Positions 34,360 to 46,999 of a stretch of 64,000 nt of DNA are shown here, one piece after another. Numbering within the stretch: the first letter of the stretch is position 1; each line of letters begins with the position of its first letter. The stretch spans positions 748,447 through 812,446 of the forward strand of contig LNAC01000230.1 in assembly GCA_002007465.1 (NCBI GenBank), written 5' to 3'. The notes beneath the pieces were generated by a model. It had not been told where the DNA came from, ran no database searches, and saw only the letters and a list, made by a program, of their open reading frames with translations. Made by a program: the position numbers and the translations under genes. Source of the stretch: Ailurus styani (lineage: Eukaryota > Chordata > Mammalia > Carnivora > Ailuridae).

Positions 34360-34860
34360 AGAAAAACACGAACCATGATTGGGGGTCCTAAGTCAACTCT
34401 GCAAGCAGGGGGAGTTATATGGGACAGTGAGTCATTCGTGCCGAAGGTCTGGTCTCCTTCCCGGGTTAATGATGCCTAAACCAGGAGCGCGGATCCTGCG
34501 GTTGCACGTAAGCTGCTCCGTCAAAGCGGGGAGGGAGGCGCTCCGATCAAACAACGTGACCACGTGAGCACAGACTAAATAAAAGTACAGTTAATTGAAT
34601 CAAAGGCAGATAAGCCTCCGACAGGATTGGATCGCTCAAGCCCCGGAGTTGCCATTTTAACTGCTTTTCTTGGGTGACTCCACCATCAACACGGTGACCC
34701 GCGGTGGCAGCAGCCTCGTAAGGAAATGTGGGCTTTCAAGAGGGGACGACTTGGAAGTGGGTGGAGGCTCGCTGAAATGTGTTGTGTCTGCTACATTTCT
34801 CAAGACCCCCTCGTGGCTCAGCGAGCAGAGGGATCTGTCCCGTTTGTGCAGAGCGAGTTA
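34360..34860. promoter_or_regulatory. Candidate non-coding regulatory element
   Basis: Repeat-free block with an ACCACGTGAG E-box (34559-34568), TTAATTGAATC and CAGATAAG sites and relatively many CpGs. A young SINE has landed immediately beyond it. Confidence 0.25.
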
Positions 34861-34880
34861 TTAAAGCAGTGGCACTCGGG

Positions 34881-35073
34881 GGGCACCTGAGTGGCTCAGT
34901 GGGTTAAGCCTCTGCCTTCGGCTCAGGTCATGATCTCAGGGTCCTGGGATCGAGGCCCACGTTGGGCTCCCTGCTCAGAGGGGAGCCTGCTTCCTCCTCT
35001 CTCTCTGCCTGCCTCTCTGCCTACTTGTAATCTCTCTCTCTGGCAAATAAGTAAATAAAATCTTAAAAAAAAA
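34881..35073 (+). mobile_element. CAN-SINE, full length, young
   Basis: The head is GGGCACCTGAGTGGCTCAGT with the mustelid-like TC segment and an AAAATCTTAAAAAAAAA tail. It is flanked by a perfect 19-bp target duplication TAAAGCAGTGGCACTCGGG at 34862-34880 and 35074-35092. Confidence 0.97.
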
Positions 35074-35702
35074 TAAAGCAGTGGCACTCGGGATTTTATC
35101 TGATTGTCCCCCCAGCCTTAGGGAGACCTAAGTGATCTGGACGCCGAACATCTCCCTTTGCCCTTTAAGTTGACGCCATGGGCTCGTGACAAGGCCAGGC
35201 TCTTCCGGGCAAGCCATGAGAGGTAGGGAGCAAGGCCAGTCCTCGGGAGCCCACTGATGGATAAGACCAGACCACCAAGACTTGGACTGCTTCTTCCAAC
35301 GGACTGACTACTGTGCTTAGCAGGACAGACGCATTCCAGGAAAGGCAACTAGGAAGAGACTGAAGATTTCACCCACCACACAAGCCATTCAGTTTCCCGT
35401 GCACAGACTTTCCTCCTATTATTCTTCACACCTCACCCAAAGGAACCGTTCTATGTATAAAAAGTAATACCTTCATTAACACCTTAATTAATTGAGCTTT
35501 TTCCTTTGGTAACTGAAGTTGCTTCATGGGTCTTCCTTGTGTTTATTTTTTTTAAATAAATCTCTTTTTTCAGCTCTGTGGCTCTCCCTGTTCCACCCTG
35601 TTCTCCTGCCTTCCAGAAGGGTCAGCCCGGTGAAGGGAGCTGGCCTGACTGGGTGAGCAGGACCCTCTTCCCTGCGTGGCCCCAGGCTAGGGCTGGGCCT
35701 GC

Positions 35703-35703
<1 letters not shown>

Positions 35704-35753
<50 letters not shown>
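35704..35753. repeat. (GT)n microsatellite
   Basis: About 24 uninterrupted GT units; the Val/Cys and His/Thr frames across it are artefacts. Confidence 0.97.
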
Positions 35754-37639
35754 CGTTCTGAGGGCACACTAGACTGATGGACTTTTGTTAAGCAGAAGGA
35801 TGTTTTTCTAAGACATTCTCCTCTTTCACAAAACAGCAAAACGATGCTTCCTTCTTTGTCGAAAAGGAAGAAAAGATTTTTTATGCCTGTAAATTCAAAC
35901 CCAACATGAAATTCTTCACACAATCAGCCCTGGCTATATTTACTTTTTTTTTTTTAAAGAAATCTAGCGCTCCTCCTTCCCAAAGCCCAGTAGGCTCCCA
36001 AGTACATAAATCTAAGGACTTCTGTAAACAGTGAGAAAACGGAGTTCTTTAACGAGATGTGAAATTCCAGGCTTTATGACCCGTAGTCACCGGCCTTCAG
36101 CCCGGGTCCACTCAACTGCTGGGTGGCATGAACATTTCTGCAGCTTACACTGCCCCCTGATATTTTTTGCATTCTGAAATTATTCTGTGAGTCTCGGCTC
36201 ATTAATACTCCGTGTGTTTTTGAGGTGTAAGGAAGTTTCAGAGAAAACCCACTTCCGTGTGTAGATGAGTGGGGCCCCATGAAGGGATATGGTCTGCCCA
36301 AGTCATGGGGAGAGCCGTTCTGCCAGAGGCTCTACAGACTCCAGCGTCGCGCCTTCCCTCCCAGCCTGGTACTTCTCAGCTTCCAGAGTGTTCCCATGGG
36401 GTATCCCTCTGTCAACGGTCATCTCCTGAGGCTGCTGCCTGGTGCGGCCAGAGAGAGGGACTGATTCTCGTCGTGCCTTCAGCGGGGTGGGCGGAGGTTA
36501 GCAGTGGGGAGCCCTAGCCCCCAGAAGACAGGAGGAGGCCAGGGAAATGTGTGTGTGCACCACTTCGATGAGCACACTTACCGTCTTGCTCTTCAGGCGA
36601 GTACCCTTTGAATCTCTTATCCTGGGACTCTTGTTCCTGCCCTGCCTTTTCCTGGAAAGTACCTCCATAACAAAACACTGCAAGTTCAAGGTTTCAACTA
36701 GGAAGTCATAAAAATGCTACCTTCATGGCATTCAGTGCAAAGTTGGGGACATAGTGTCCTTTTAGCCCTGGAGGCGAGGAGCTTGGCCTTGCATTGCAAG
36801 ACACGTATCTACTCAATCCAGAGTCAATGGACCATCCCTGGGTGACCTAGAAGCTGCCATAAGTAAAGCTGTGGGCAGAGTAGTGAGGAGGCCATATGCA
36901 TACGGGTTTCTGCTCTTAACGAGCTTAAACTTTAGTTGGGGAGACAGAAGCACAGTTCAGTGGGGGATGGGGTAAAGGTAGAACATAATGAAGGGCTGAT
37001 TGTGTTGTAGAGAGTCTAAGTGCACAATGAGTCAGGGAGGGCAGGGTTTATCATGTGCTGGAGTCATCGAGGAAGGCTCCGTGGAGGAGGAGAAAGCTGA
37101 CCACGCCCGAAGGGATAAAAAGGACTGAAGCAGGTGCGTGGCGTGGAGGGCTGCAGGCATTCTGACGTGAGCAAACAGCACAGCAGGGGGGATACTTGGC
37201 AGGGTTCTGAATCAGTGGGTGCGGGCAACATGCCAGGCACTGTGCTGGCTAATTTCTCACAGAACCTCACCACGTAGATGCCAATGCCTTCCTTCATTTT
37301 AGGCCCAGTGTATGTAATGATGAGGAGGGTCCCTTTTTGGGCGGGACTTTCCAAGATAGCCACTGGCCCCATGTGGCTCTTGAGCCTCTGGAAATGTGGC
37401 TAATCCAAAAGACGTCGCGCGTTTAATGTTTTCAGGCAGACTAAGATTTCCGAGACTGGGGGGACGGGGGAGACTACCCCGTTAATTAATTAGGATTTAT
37501 ACAGCTTACGTGGTTGACATGATACCATTTTTGACACATGGGGTCTAATATATCATTAAATTTAATTTCACTGTATCTTTTCACTTTTAATGTGGCTACT
37601 AGGAGATGTAAAGTGACAAATGGGCCTTGCATTGTATTT
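35754..37639. other. Intronic unique and ancient sequence
   Basis: Nothing coding recognised. The part near 36880-37180 resembles the unresolved ancient repeat seen at 15.4 kb. Confidence 0.4.
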
Positions 37640-37765
37640 CCATGGGACAGCGCTACTCTGTCCACACAGCCAGACTGCCTGGGTTCAAACTCCACTTTTG
37701 GCAGTTACTAGCTGTGTGGGCCTGGGCAAATGACTTAACCTCTCTGTGCTTCCGTTTTTCTCATG
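37640..37765 (+). mobile_element. MIR fragment
   Basis: GACTGCCTGGGTTCAAACTC, TAGCTGTGTGGGCCTGGGCA and CTTAACCTCTCTGTGCTTCC. A (CA)n microsatellite follows about 45 bp further on. Confidence 0.85.
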
Positions 37766-37807
37766 TATGGTCTGGGGGAAAACCACAGGATCTCAATGAA
37801 GATAAAA

Positions 37808-37810
<3 letters not shown>

Positions 37811-37856
<46 letters not shown>
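37811..37856. repeat. (CA)n microsatellite
   Basis: About 22 CA units, just downstream of a MIR. Confidence 0.97.
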
Positions 37857-37858
<2 letters not shown>

Positions 37859-38203
37859 GCCAGAACCGTGCTGGAAGATAACATTCTACAGATGTTAGTT
37901 AATATGATTATTGTTGTTGTTGTTATACAGTTAAGAGTATTCAGCTAAAAGGTGTTAATTGAACCTTCCTAAAATCACATAGCCCGTTAGTGACTGTCTG
38001 TCAGGTCTGTATGACTCCTGAGCCCAGACTCCTGCCTGTTGCCCTGGTCGATGTCCTGTTTGGTGTCTGAGTCACCCGCTTGTGGGCTCTCACTGGGCTG
38101 TACAGCCTCCTGTGGGCCCGGGCACTGAGTTCAGCCTCCAGGGCCATCGGCCAAGGGCACCACGGGCCTGGGCGGAGTAGAAGTTCAGACCAGGAGGTAG
38201 CAG

Positions 38204-38396
38204 GGGGGCACCTGGGTGGCGCAGTCATTAAGCGGCTACTTTCAACTTAGGTCATGATCCCAGGGTCCTGGGATCGAGCCCCCTGTTGGGCTCCCTGCTC
38301 GGTGGGGAGCCTGCTTCTCCCTCTCCTACTCCCTCTGCTTGTGCGTGCACTCTCTCTCTGTCCAATAAATAAATAAATAAAAATTCTTCAAAAAAG
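38204..38396 (+). mobile_element. CAN-SINE, older subtype
   Basis: The head is GGGCACCTGGGTGGCGCAGT. The mid-part is CTTCTCCCTCTCCTACTCCC, not the CTGCCTGCC type. The tail is CAATAAATAAATAAATAAAA. Confidence 0.94.
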
Positions 38397-38869
38397 CATA
38401 ATTTATAAACCAAGAGGCAGCTGAATATGCCAGGATGTGAAGGGAGATGCAGATCTTGTGGGTTCTGCAGGGCCGTTACTGAGCCTTAAGGATGGAAACG
38501 GCCACATGAGACACGGGGGCTGGGGGTCCAGCTGGTGACCGTTCTGGCCCCAAATTCCCATTGCGCAGACGAGGAAACCAGATAGCCAGCTCCCTCGCCT
38601 GCCCCAGATTGTGAGAAATCCGGAGACGCATGGAATCATTTCTCTAGGGACCTCCACAAAGACAAGGAATCAAGTAACAGGGCTTTTTTCACGTGGTAGA
38701 CAGTCAATAAATACCACGGAAGGGAATGCTGAGCAGACGGTAAGCGGTTGCCCTCACTCACCTGGGCTTGCTGTACACGTGCTGTCTGGGAGGCTGGCAC
38801 CTCAAGCCTGCTTTGGAGAAATCGTTAGAGGAAAACGAGTCAAGATAAATGCCTGCTCTCAGCGTTGTG

Positions 38870-39230
38870 CGATTTTCCAGAACAGCGCGGAGGGAAAGTT
38901 TCCCCCGAAATGAAAGCTGCCCTTCTCAAGCCCCGGGTTGATTTTAATGAGCTCTAATATTGTTTTAAGGCGCTGAGAGAGATGAAGTGTAAACCCCGGC
39001 TTTTGGGGGGGAAAGCAGATCTTGTTAACCATTTCCAGTGGAAAGAACTGGAGCCATTCAGGATTTCACGGGCTGGCAGGGTCGTGCCTCCTTTCCCCCC
39101 GGGAGAGGTTTTGCTGCAGGTATTCAGGCAGCAAAAGGCACAATTATTGGATAACGTGGCCTGTACGGGTGTGGAAATAAGCATTATAGACGGTACCAAG
39201 CAGAGCCTTGTTTCTTTTTCATGATCACAC
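38870..39230. promoter_or_regulatory. Candidate non-coding regulatory element
   Basis: Repeat-free block with TTGATTTTAATGAGCTCTAA and CACAATTATTGGATAACGTG. The mixture of AT-rich homeobox-like words and GC-rich spacers resembles conserved enhancers. Confidence 0.25.
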
Positions 39231-40564
39231 TGGGAATGGAAAAATAACTCACTAATCCTCCCCCACCAACCCCTCTACCTGATAAAGAATCTGGTGTCAC
39301 GTTGGAGTGGGTACGGGAAGGGGCAGCGAAGCCACGAAGATCCTGCCTGAACAAAAGGAAGTTTCTGGAAGGTTAAGTTGGTGCTAAGAGTGTACCAAGA
39401 GTTCTCGAAGTTCTGGGTGTCACTGGGTTTGCTTTTCATGGTGTCGTTAAGAGACTTTGGCGAGCCATATTTCCCCTTTTGTGCAAAAAGAGAACTAACT
39501 CTGGAATTGGTGGTGTGGCGCGGGGGAGACAGGGGCCTAAGTGTTGTCCCCAACCCCTCCCAACTCCTATGGGTCACCAGTGAGTATCACACGGGAATGT
39601 CCTGAGTCTTAGAGGAACACATTTTTGTGCCTGTCCACATGCGACAGAGTGGGAAAACAGTACATGAAACTGGATAAGTATGTATGTTGTCAAATCTACA
39701 TCATGGTTCCAGTTTGGCTGGCGAAAGCGGAAAGATGGCACCATCTTTGACGGAGCAGAAGCTCTTTTTTGAAAATGGCACTTCACAAGCACCATCTTGG
39801 GTAGAATGGGGCCCGGATATCTCTGAGAAGGAAAAGAACCACCTTTGAGTCATGGCGGGAAGCAGGTCACACAGTAGGGAGCCACGTCCTGTGTGTGTAA
39901 AGCAGCCCGCCTGCTGGCAGGCAAGGCCCCTGTGAAAGGAACCGATGGGGGCCACGCACAGACGAAGGCAACAGACCCATATGTGGCACAGAAGTAAGTA
40001 TGGGCTTGTCTGGGGTCCCCTGGCCAGTCTGTGGCAAAGCCATAACCCAAAACCAAGTCTCTGACTCCTTCCCCAGGTTTCAAAATATCACGCTCAAGGT
40101 GACTGATCAACAAGATTCAGCTTCAGGAAAAGACAACCCCTCTGGGTAAAGGGTCCAAAAGACATAAAGGACTGAAAGTCAAGAGAGACGTCTGACTGGG
40201 ATTTTCCAACTTAAGGCAAACCCTTGGGGGTGGCCCCACACTCGAACTCTTCCAACAGCCATTCACTCTGAAGACGTCACTGGGGAGTCAGACTCACTAA
40301 CGTGCTGCATGGATCACCTCCACCACCTTCCCTCCCGGCTTGGCTTTTTGCCCTGGAAATGAGGTTAATTCTCTGAGATAGTGACCCACAGTTAAGTTGG
40401 ATTTAAGGCCACAGAGGTTTGCTCTAAACGACATTCCCCTTCTCACAGTGACTTTTCAGAAAGGTCCTCCGAAGAAAAGCACTGGTATCACTGGGAGAAG
40501 GAGGGAGGGAGGGATGGATGGAGAGAAGGAGCGAAGTTTCATGGGACGTGACAAATGGCTCACA

Positions 40565-40755
40565 GTCCTTATATTTTTAGCTCCTCACACAATCCTCTAA
40601 GTACACAGGATAAAAAATAGAACCGCCATTTTATAGAGGAAGAACCTGAACTTCAAACAAAGGAAGTGACTTGCCCAGGGATACGCAGCTCATCAACAGT
40701 GGGGTCTACGACCGGAACCCGGGTCTCTGAACTCCCGATTCAATCTTTTCCTCAT
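40565..40755 (-). mobile_element. MIR
   Basis: CCATTTTATAGAGGAAGAAC, AAGTGACTTGCCCAGGGATA and GGGTCTACGACCGGAACCCG. Confidence 0.82.
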
Positions 40756-40789
40756 GATTCTCTGCTGCCTACTAGGCCCCCAAGGGATA

Positions 40790-40900
40790 TCGGAACAGTC
40801 CATGTCTCTTGTTTTGTCTTCCTAACCAGGGTGTACATTCCTTGAAGGTCAATGCTGCCTTGGCAACTACCTCTCGTCTCTCTCGGCACTGGGCCCAGCT
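40790..40900 (+). mobile_element. L2 fragment
   Basis: CTTGTTTTGTCTTCCTAACC, GGGTGTACATTCCTTGAAGG and ACTGGGCCCAGCTCCTTATG resemble the closing section of L2. Confidence 0.5.
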
Positions 40901-42412
40901 CCTTATGGGACCACAGACCGGTGGGTCAGCAGACGGAAGGTCTACCGTGAAGCTTTGGAATTGGCCGGATGCTCCTTTTTGCCTTGTAGGCCTTTGCCTA
41001 CAGGCCCCAGAGTTGGCCTTCCCTGCCCGGAAGAGGCTGTTGCGCATGTGAAGCCACCTGAAAGGTGAAGAGAGCCCCTTCCCCTCAAACACTTCCTCCC
41101 GAGGCCTGACATCCCACCCTGAGTTATTATTTCTTTTGTCCTCCATCCCCCCCCATCCGGCCTCTCCCCCTTCCTCCAGCCTTTCCCTGCCAGACTCTTT
41201 CTGCTTGACGTCTTAGATCTAGAAAGAAAGCGCTTAGAGAGACTCCTTTTCATCAAGGTGTCTGCTGCTCTTCACTTACGGGAGAATTCCCGGCAGCAGC
41301 AGGCCAGCACAAAGGGGCATGTGCCTTCCTGAAATCCCAGCGGCTATGTGACTGGCCCCTGGGGCCTGGGGAAAGTCACAACCAGGATGCCTGATCCTTT
41401 CCGCTCAAAGAAAGCACAGGAATTGAAAATGAGGCCATTGGGTGACAGTTTTGATCAAACTCCTTTTCCTTTTCAGAATCATAAATCAGCCAGGAACACA
41501 CAAAGTTAAAACAAGATTTGATCTCCCCAAAGCTATTTTTGAAATCCTGTTGTTTCCCTAACACACCTCCTTCCATTTAGCATTTCCCAAGTCACGGTGT
41601 TACCAGGACACAGTGACCTTCACCTCGTGCGTGGTGGGAAGAACATGATGACAGGTGAAAAGTGGGCAGGTACCTTTCCAAGAGGCCGGTGTGGCTGCAT
41701 TTCAGTGAAAAAGCACCCCACAGGTGACAAGGGAGTCACCGCTGAGGTTCTCTAATAATGCAAAATATTTATATTTCTCAGTTCGTTCTCAAAGATTAAA
41801 GAGCTATTATTCAAAGCCTTTTTGAAGACATAACAAACACTGTCTTCCTCTAAAAAGTTCTCCGTAGCAAAGATTCTTTTAACAAAGCCCATTTTCTCCC
41901 TCTCTCGTAAGAGCCTGCCAACATGCCAGTCCATTTCATAGATGCTGCTATTACTGCCCAGAGGGAAAAGGTCACGCAGCTAGTAGGTGATCGCATTACA
42001 TATGTCTGAAACTCGCGTCTAGACATCTAGACTCATTTTGCTACCCCATGCCACATTCCTCGCTCATTCGAGAATGAAAGGAAGGTCGCGTGCAGCAGCT
42101 CACAGTCGGCCAGGAAACCATAACGTGAAGTTTCCTCCTTTGGCTTAAGGATCTGCCCTCTTTTTGTGTGGCGGGAGCAGGGGAGAGGAGGGAGAGCGTC
42201 CTAAGTTGTTAAGACATAGTAGTCGTTCAGATGGGGGAGGTTTGAATAATCGGATCCCGAGTTGGGGAGGTGGCAGAGGGTGTGCAGAGACAGGCACACT
42301 GGGTTCTGAGGAAGGATAAGGAGGCGGGGAACAAAAACGGAGGACACCAAAGGCAAATTGGGCGGCCTTATAATTTTGCTGGGGCTGAGGACCTGTCAAG
42401 GGTCCCTGGTTT
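40901..42412. other. Intronic unique sequence
   Basis: No repeat or exon recognised. The opposite-strand frames at 40772-41256 have no family features. Confidence 0.4.
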
Positions 42413-42426
42413 AAAAGTCAATGTGA

Positions 42427-42636
42427 GGGCGCCTGGGTGGCTCAGTGGGTTAAAGCCTCTGCTTTCGGCTCAGGTCATGATCTCAGGGTCCTGGGATCGA
42501 GGCCCACATCGGGCTCTCTGCTCAGCAGGGAACCTGCTTCCTCCTCTCCTTGTCTCTCTGCCTGCCTCTCTGCCTACTTGTGATCTCTCTCTCTCTCTGT
42601 CAAATAAATAAATAAATAAATCTTTAAAAAAAAAAT
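42427..42636 (+). mobile_element. CAN-SINE, full length, young
   Basis: A full copy from GGGCGCCTGGGTGGCTCAGT to (AAAT)n and an A-run. It has a perfect 14-bp target duplication AAAAGTCAATGTGA at 42413-42426 and 42637-42650. Confidence 0.97.
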
Positions 42637-43014
42637 AAAAGTCAATGTGAAGCAAAAATAGAAAGGGCAAAGCACAAGACTTTGCAGAGAAAATTAACAG
42701 ACTGAGTTTTAGGTGAATAACAGCCATGATTATTGGCTCAGTTACTGGTCCGTTGTGTCTTCCATCCTTCTCGAGGCTTCCTTCCTCCTGACGTCCACAG
42801 CCGAGGCAGCCGCGTCTCCCTCCGAACCTCCAGAAAGGGTTATCTGGACTCTCAGGGTACCCTGTTCCTCTGACGCCAGAAGGTAAGGTATTCATGTCCA
42901 AGTGTTCTCTTCCCTTCAAGGCTGTGGGGGCCTCGAGAAGAAGGCAGGACCGAGTCTTCTTTGTACCAGCTTAGTTGGCCCAGAGTCTCGAGAAACAGCC
43001 AGCCGTTGATAAAT

Positions 43015-43250
43015 GCTTTGTAGTTAAGAGCTCCGTCTCTGGAGCCAGAGAGTTCTGGAAGCCAGCCCCAGCTTCTGTAACCTTGTGCAAATTACTTAAG
43101 CTCTCTAAATCTTGGTTTCCTCATCTGCAAGCACCCACTTCCCAGGGGTGTGATTTTTCAACGAGATGACCCATGCAGAGAGAGGGCTTAGCACCGTGCC
43201 GGACGCCTGGGTCCGCCTCCCACAATTAGTGGCTGTTAATATTATTTTCT
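43015..43250 (+). mobile_element. MIR
   Basis: GTTAAGAGCTCCGTCTCTGG, TTACTTAAGCTCTCTAAATC, TTGGTTTCCTCATCTGCAAG and a terminal GTGGCTGTTAATATTATTTT. Confidence 0.82.
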
Positions 43251-44574
43251 CTTACCGAAATGTGCAATCCTCACAGGCTGGCTTTATCAATAACCCCACA
43301 GGGCCGTTTTCCCAGAAGCAAAGGGAATCGCGTAAATATAGGTGACATCTACCTCCATCACCATGTGGGGGAAGACAGTCCCCGGTTTCAGCTGGAATCC
43401 AGTATATCTGTGGCCCGCACGCTGAACGCCGCTGAAGCCTCCGTTCCCTGAGCAGTGGTTTGTGGAGACAGAATAGTAGCAGTTTTTCATTTTCTGGAGT
43501 CCACTCACCCTTCCAAGAATCTCAATGCCTCATTGATTCATAATACAGTGCATAAAGATTTCATTTTTCCTGCCCACAGTGATACATTAGGGAGGCAATG
43601 TGTTTTGCCACTGAAAAGTTTGCTTAGTAGAAAAATTTGGAGTTTTGACATTCAGGAAATTACAGTCATCTGTAAAACACGATTGATATGCCCAGGCTAA
43701 CATTTTCATTGCACTTGCAGAACCAGAATAACTATGGTAAAATATGTGTTGCCCCACATACATTTTGAGATCTTTTACAGAAACATTTGTTAGCACCGAG
43801 AACCCCTCCCTGGGCTCCAGGACAGTCATGGCTGCTCGATCCCCAGGGAAACCGCCCTTGTCCAAACCAAGACCCTGGTTCTCGGACAAAGCCATGGCCT
43901 GACACTTCGGACCCGGTCTTGGGTTGGAGGCTGGAGCTCCGGTTTTGCGTGCCCCCATGTTAGCAGTGAGAAAGAACTGAGAAAAATGAGTTCGAAAATT
44001 CCACCTCGTTTGTGGCATCGTTAGGCAGCCGTGAAAGGCACAGGCATATAATAGGTAGAGCTAGAAGTTGAAGGCTTACAATAGAGAAATCAGTGTTCTC
44101 TATCTGCTTACATTTTAAATGTGTTCTCTCTCTTTCTTATGCTCTTTGTCTCTTCCTAGGTACACTTTTCAGTGTTCAATGGCCTCGGAAGACCAAGTCT
44201 CTGGAGCTTTCCACCTGTTAAAAACTGACTGCAATTATCATTCTGAAATCAAATGTTGAAATCAATTGAGCTGAAGAGCACAGGTGATCTTTGTGACCAT
44301 ATTGGGGGAGCTGTCCATCCAGAGTCAGGTGTGGCTAGGTTATGGGCAGTTTTTCCTTGGTCCTTGCCCATTGAGACCTATGAGAAGTACACATGCAAAC
44401 TGTGTGGTTCTGGGGGCAAGGGGGAAGGTGCCACTGCCCTTGACATTGGAATGGCTTAGAGTGGTTCCCTACGCAACATTGGGTCAGCTTCTTTAGGTGT
44501 TGAGAAAAGCATTCTGCACAAAACAGGTAAGTCTGGGAACAAGGGCCCATAATCAAACAGTTACAGCAAGGCCA

Positions 44575-44805
44575 CACTGACCCTTTACTTTGTGGCAGGC
44601 AGAAGCCTCAGTGATTAACCTGGGATACTTTATGAGGTAGGTGACAGTATTATTTTCCTCTTTTTATGGATGAAGACACTGAGGCACAGAAAAGTTGGAC
44701 AACTCTCCAAAAGTCACACAGCTCATAAGAGGTAGAGCTGGGATTCAAACCTCCAACACGGTGACTTCAGAGCCCATGCTCTTAACCTCTGTGCTATATT
44801 ATGGC
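44575..44805 (-). mobile_element. MIR
   Basis: ATGGATGAAGACACTGAGGC, AAAAGTCACACAGCTCATAA and GAGCTGGGATTCAAACCTCC; a nearly complete antisense copy. Confidence 0.87.
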
Positions 44806-45305
44806 CACTTAAATGGTTTTTTCGGGGGGGGGCGGAGGCAGGGGAGGCCACGTCCTGTCAGACATGTGGCCTGGAGTCTTTAGGTGTCCATGCATGTGGT
44901 AGGAAAACTTTCTTGTCCTCTTGAAGCTTTAGGCAAAAGTTGACTTTCATATTCACAAAGCACTCTCCTCCTGTCTCCCGGCCCCTTTAAGCTTCTTGCA
45001 GCTAACAGCTTACTTCAGTCATTTCCTAGCAGTGGTCGAACAGACACGTGAGAGGGGCAACTCTAAGGTCAGGGGTGGGGGGAGGCAGAGAGATGGGTGC
45101 CAAAGACACAGTTTGGCAGCGAGTATGCCTGCCTTGGAGCATTTGGGTCCTCCAGCAGGGGAGTCTGAAGGAAAAGTGACTTTTCAAAGGGGTGTTGAAG
45201 ATCCATTCGTCCCCTACTAAGCTTAAGCTTTAGGGGTATCCATATTCAGAGTTCCTGGGCCCCACTGCTCCCCTCTACGCCTTATTTAAGCTGATCGGGC
45301 AGCTG

Positions 45306-45560
45306 ATTGAGGGAGACTGAGAGATAGCGGAGCAAAGAGAACTCATCAGAAAAACAGAATGAAGGGAAGTAGAAGTAGGGAGAGGTGGAGAAGATGGACG
45401 GGAAGAAAGGGGAGTCAAGGGGTCAGTAAGGACAAGAAAGGATGAAGGGAGAGTGGGAAAAGGAGCAGAGAGGGAGGACACCATAGAATAAAACGGAAGA
45501 GGTGACATCAGGGGTGTCAGGGATGACAGGGACGTCCAAGGTGATGTCTCATCTCCCACA
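45306..45560 (+). repeat. Purine-rich tract
   Basis: About 250 bp very largely A and G on the plus strand, with no fixed unit. The long minus-strand Ser/Pro/Leu-rich frame over it (125 residues) is a by-product of this bias. Confidence 0.75.
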
Positions 45561-46314
45561 GCTGTCCTTGACCGCTCGGGCACCATGAAAAGGCTCTTAT
45601 ATTGCATGGAGCTCCATCCAGATGACCTTGCTCTTTCCCTTCTCTGATCCACAAGTATACTTATAGTCCATACATGACTCTTTTCCTTGAATTTTTACAC
45701 ATGTGGGGTTTTTGTTAGTTTGTTTGTTCTTGGTCTGGAACTAGGCCATATGCTTTTAGGAGTTGGGGCTGACTCTTACAGCGTGATTTCTGTCCCCAAA
45801 TCTCTCTCCATCATTATGGGAAATCCTCTGTGTGTTAAGGTAACTAACATATTAAGCCTCTTACAGTCACTAATTCATATGTATCAGGCCGTGTTTTATT
45901 AGAAAGTAAATAAACATCCTTACAGGTATGGGATACACAGGGACATTTTCCATGGGAGGAAGGGCACCATTTGGAGATAGCAGATGCTGGGGGCAGGGAA
46001 CCCAGAGAACACCCAGGGAAGAAGGGAATAAGTGCCCCAACACTTGACTCACCTAACTACTCCCTCAGAGTTTACCTATCGTATAAACCAAGAGGTCCCA
46101 GATATATTCATGTCGTTATATAATCATTCGTCTCTATTTATATGACACACATGCACTCAACTCTAAGAAACAGTGCTTAAATACTCCTAAGCATGAGTAA
46201 GAAAGCCCTTTGGAAGTCACTTCAAATCCTTTGTGGAAGTAGGTGGGATATCAAAAAAAAAAAAAACAAAAAAACAAGTGGTGCAAAAAAAGAAAGCCTT
46301 TCCCCCTTTATCTT

Positions 46315-46512
46315 TTTTTTTTTTAAAGATTTTATTTATTTATTTGACACACAGAGAGAGATTACAAGTAGGCAGAGAGGCAGGCAGAGAGAGAGGAGGA
46401 AGCAGGCTCCCTGCTGAGCAGAGAGCCCGATGCGGGCCTCGATCCCAGGATGCTGAGATCATGACCTGAGCCGAAAGCAGAGGCTCTAACCCACTGAGCC
46501 ACCCAGGCGCCC
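46315..46512 (-). mobile_element. CAN-SINE, full length, young
   Basis: T-run, AAAGATTTTATTTATTTATT, TACAAGTAGGCAGAGAGGCA, ending in CCACTGAGCCACCCAGGCGC. A perfect 14-bp duplication TCCCCCTTTATCTT lies at 46301-46314 and 46513-46526. Confidence 0.97.
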
Positions 46513-46999
46513 TCCCCCTTTATCTTCAGGACGTCTTACAAATTGATTTAGAGGGCTCTATGACTCTGTGACCCACACATTTGACTTGCAGCAGGTTCTG
46601 AAATCCAGAATCCATAAAAGGACTTCACGTATTATGAGAAAACGGCAGGGGCCCTTTCCCCCAGAAGGTTCCCGCGCTCACCACTGGGCTTGCCTGCCTG
46701 CCCATCCCACCAGAAACATCGAGGATGCTGCCAGCGCTATTCCAGTGCCCGCTTCCTGCAGGGTGACGCCCGTGACTGTCACCCCCAAGGAGCCATTTTC
46801 AGATAAGACTCACAACCTCTATGGCTTGTCCAGAGGGGGAAGGATTTGGAAGATGGGCAAAAGACAGGCATTCTTAGTGCCCTGATCCAGGCTGTTCTTT
46901 CTATCCCATCCCCCTCCACAGAGTCTCTAGCTTCATACATTCAACCCCTCCCTTACACACTTAGCAATTTTCTTCTTTCTGGTCCCTAGATAGTTTCTT

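Noticed and set aside
45275..45652. 125-residue Ser/Pro/Leu-rich minus-strand frame
   Set aside because: Produced by the purine-rich tract on the other strand.
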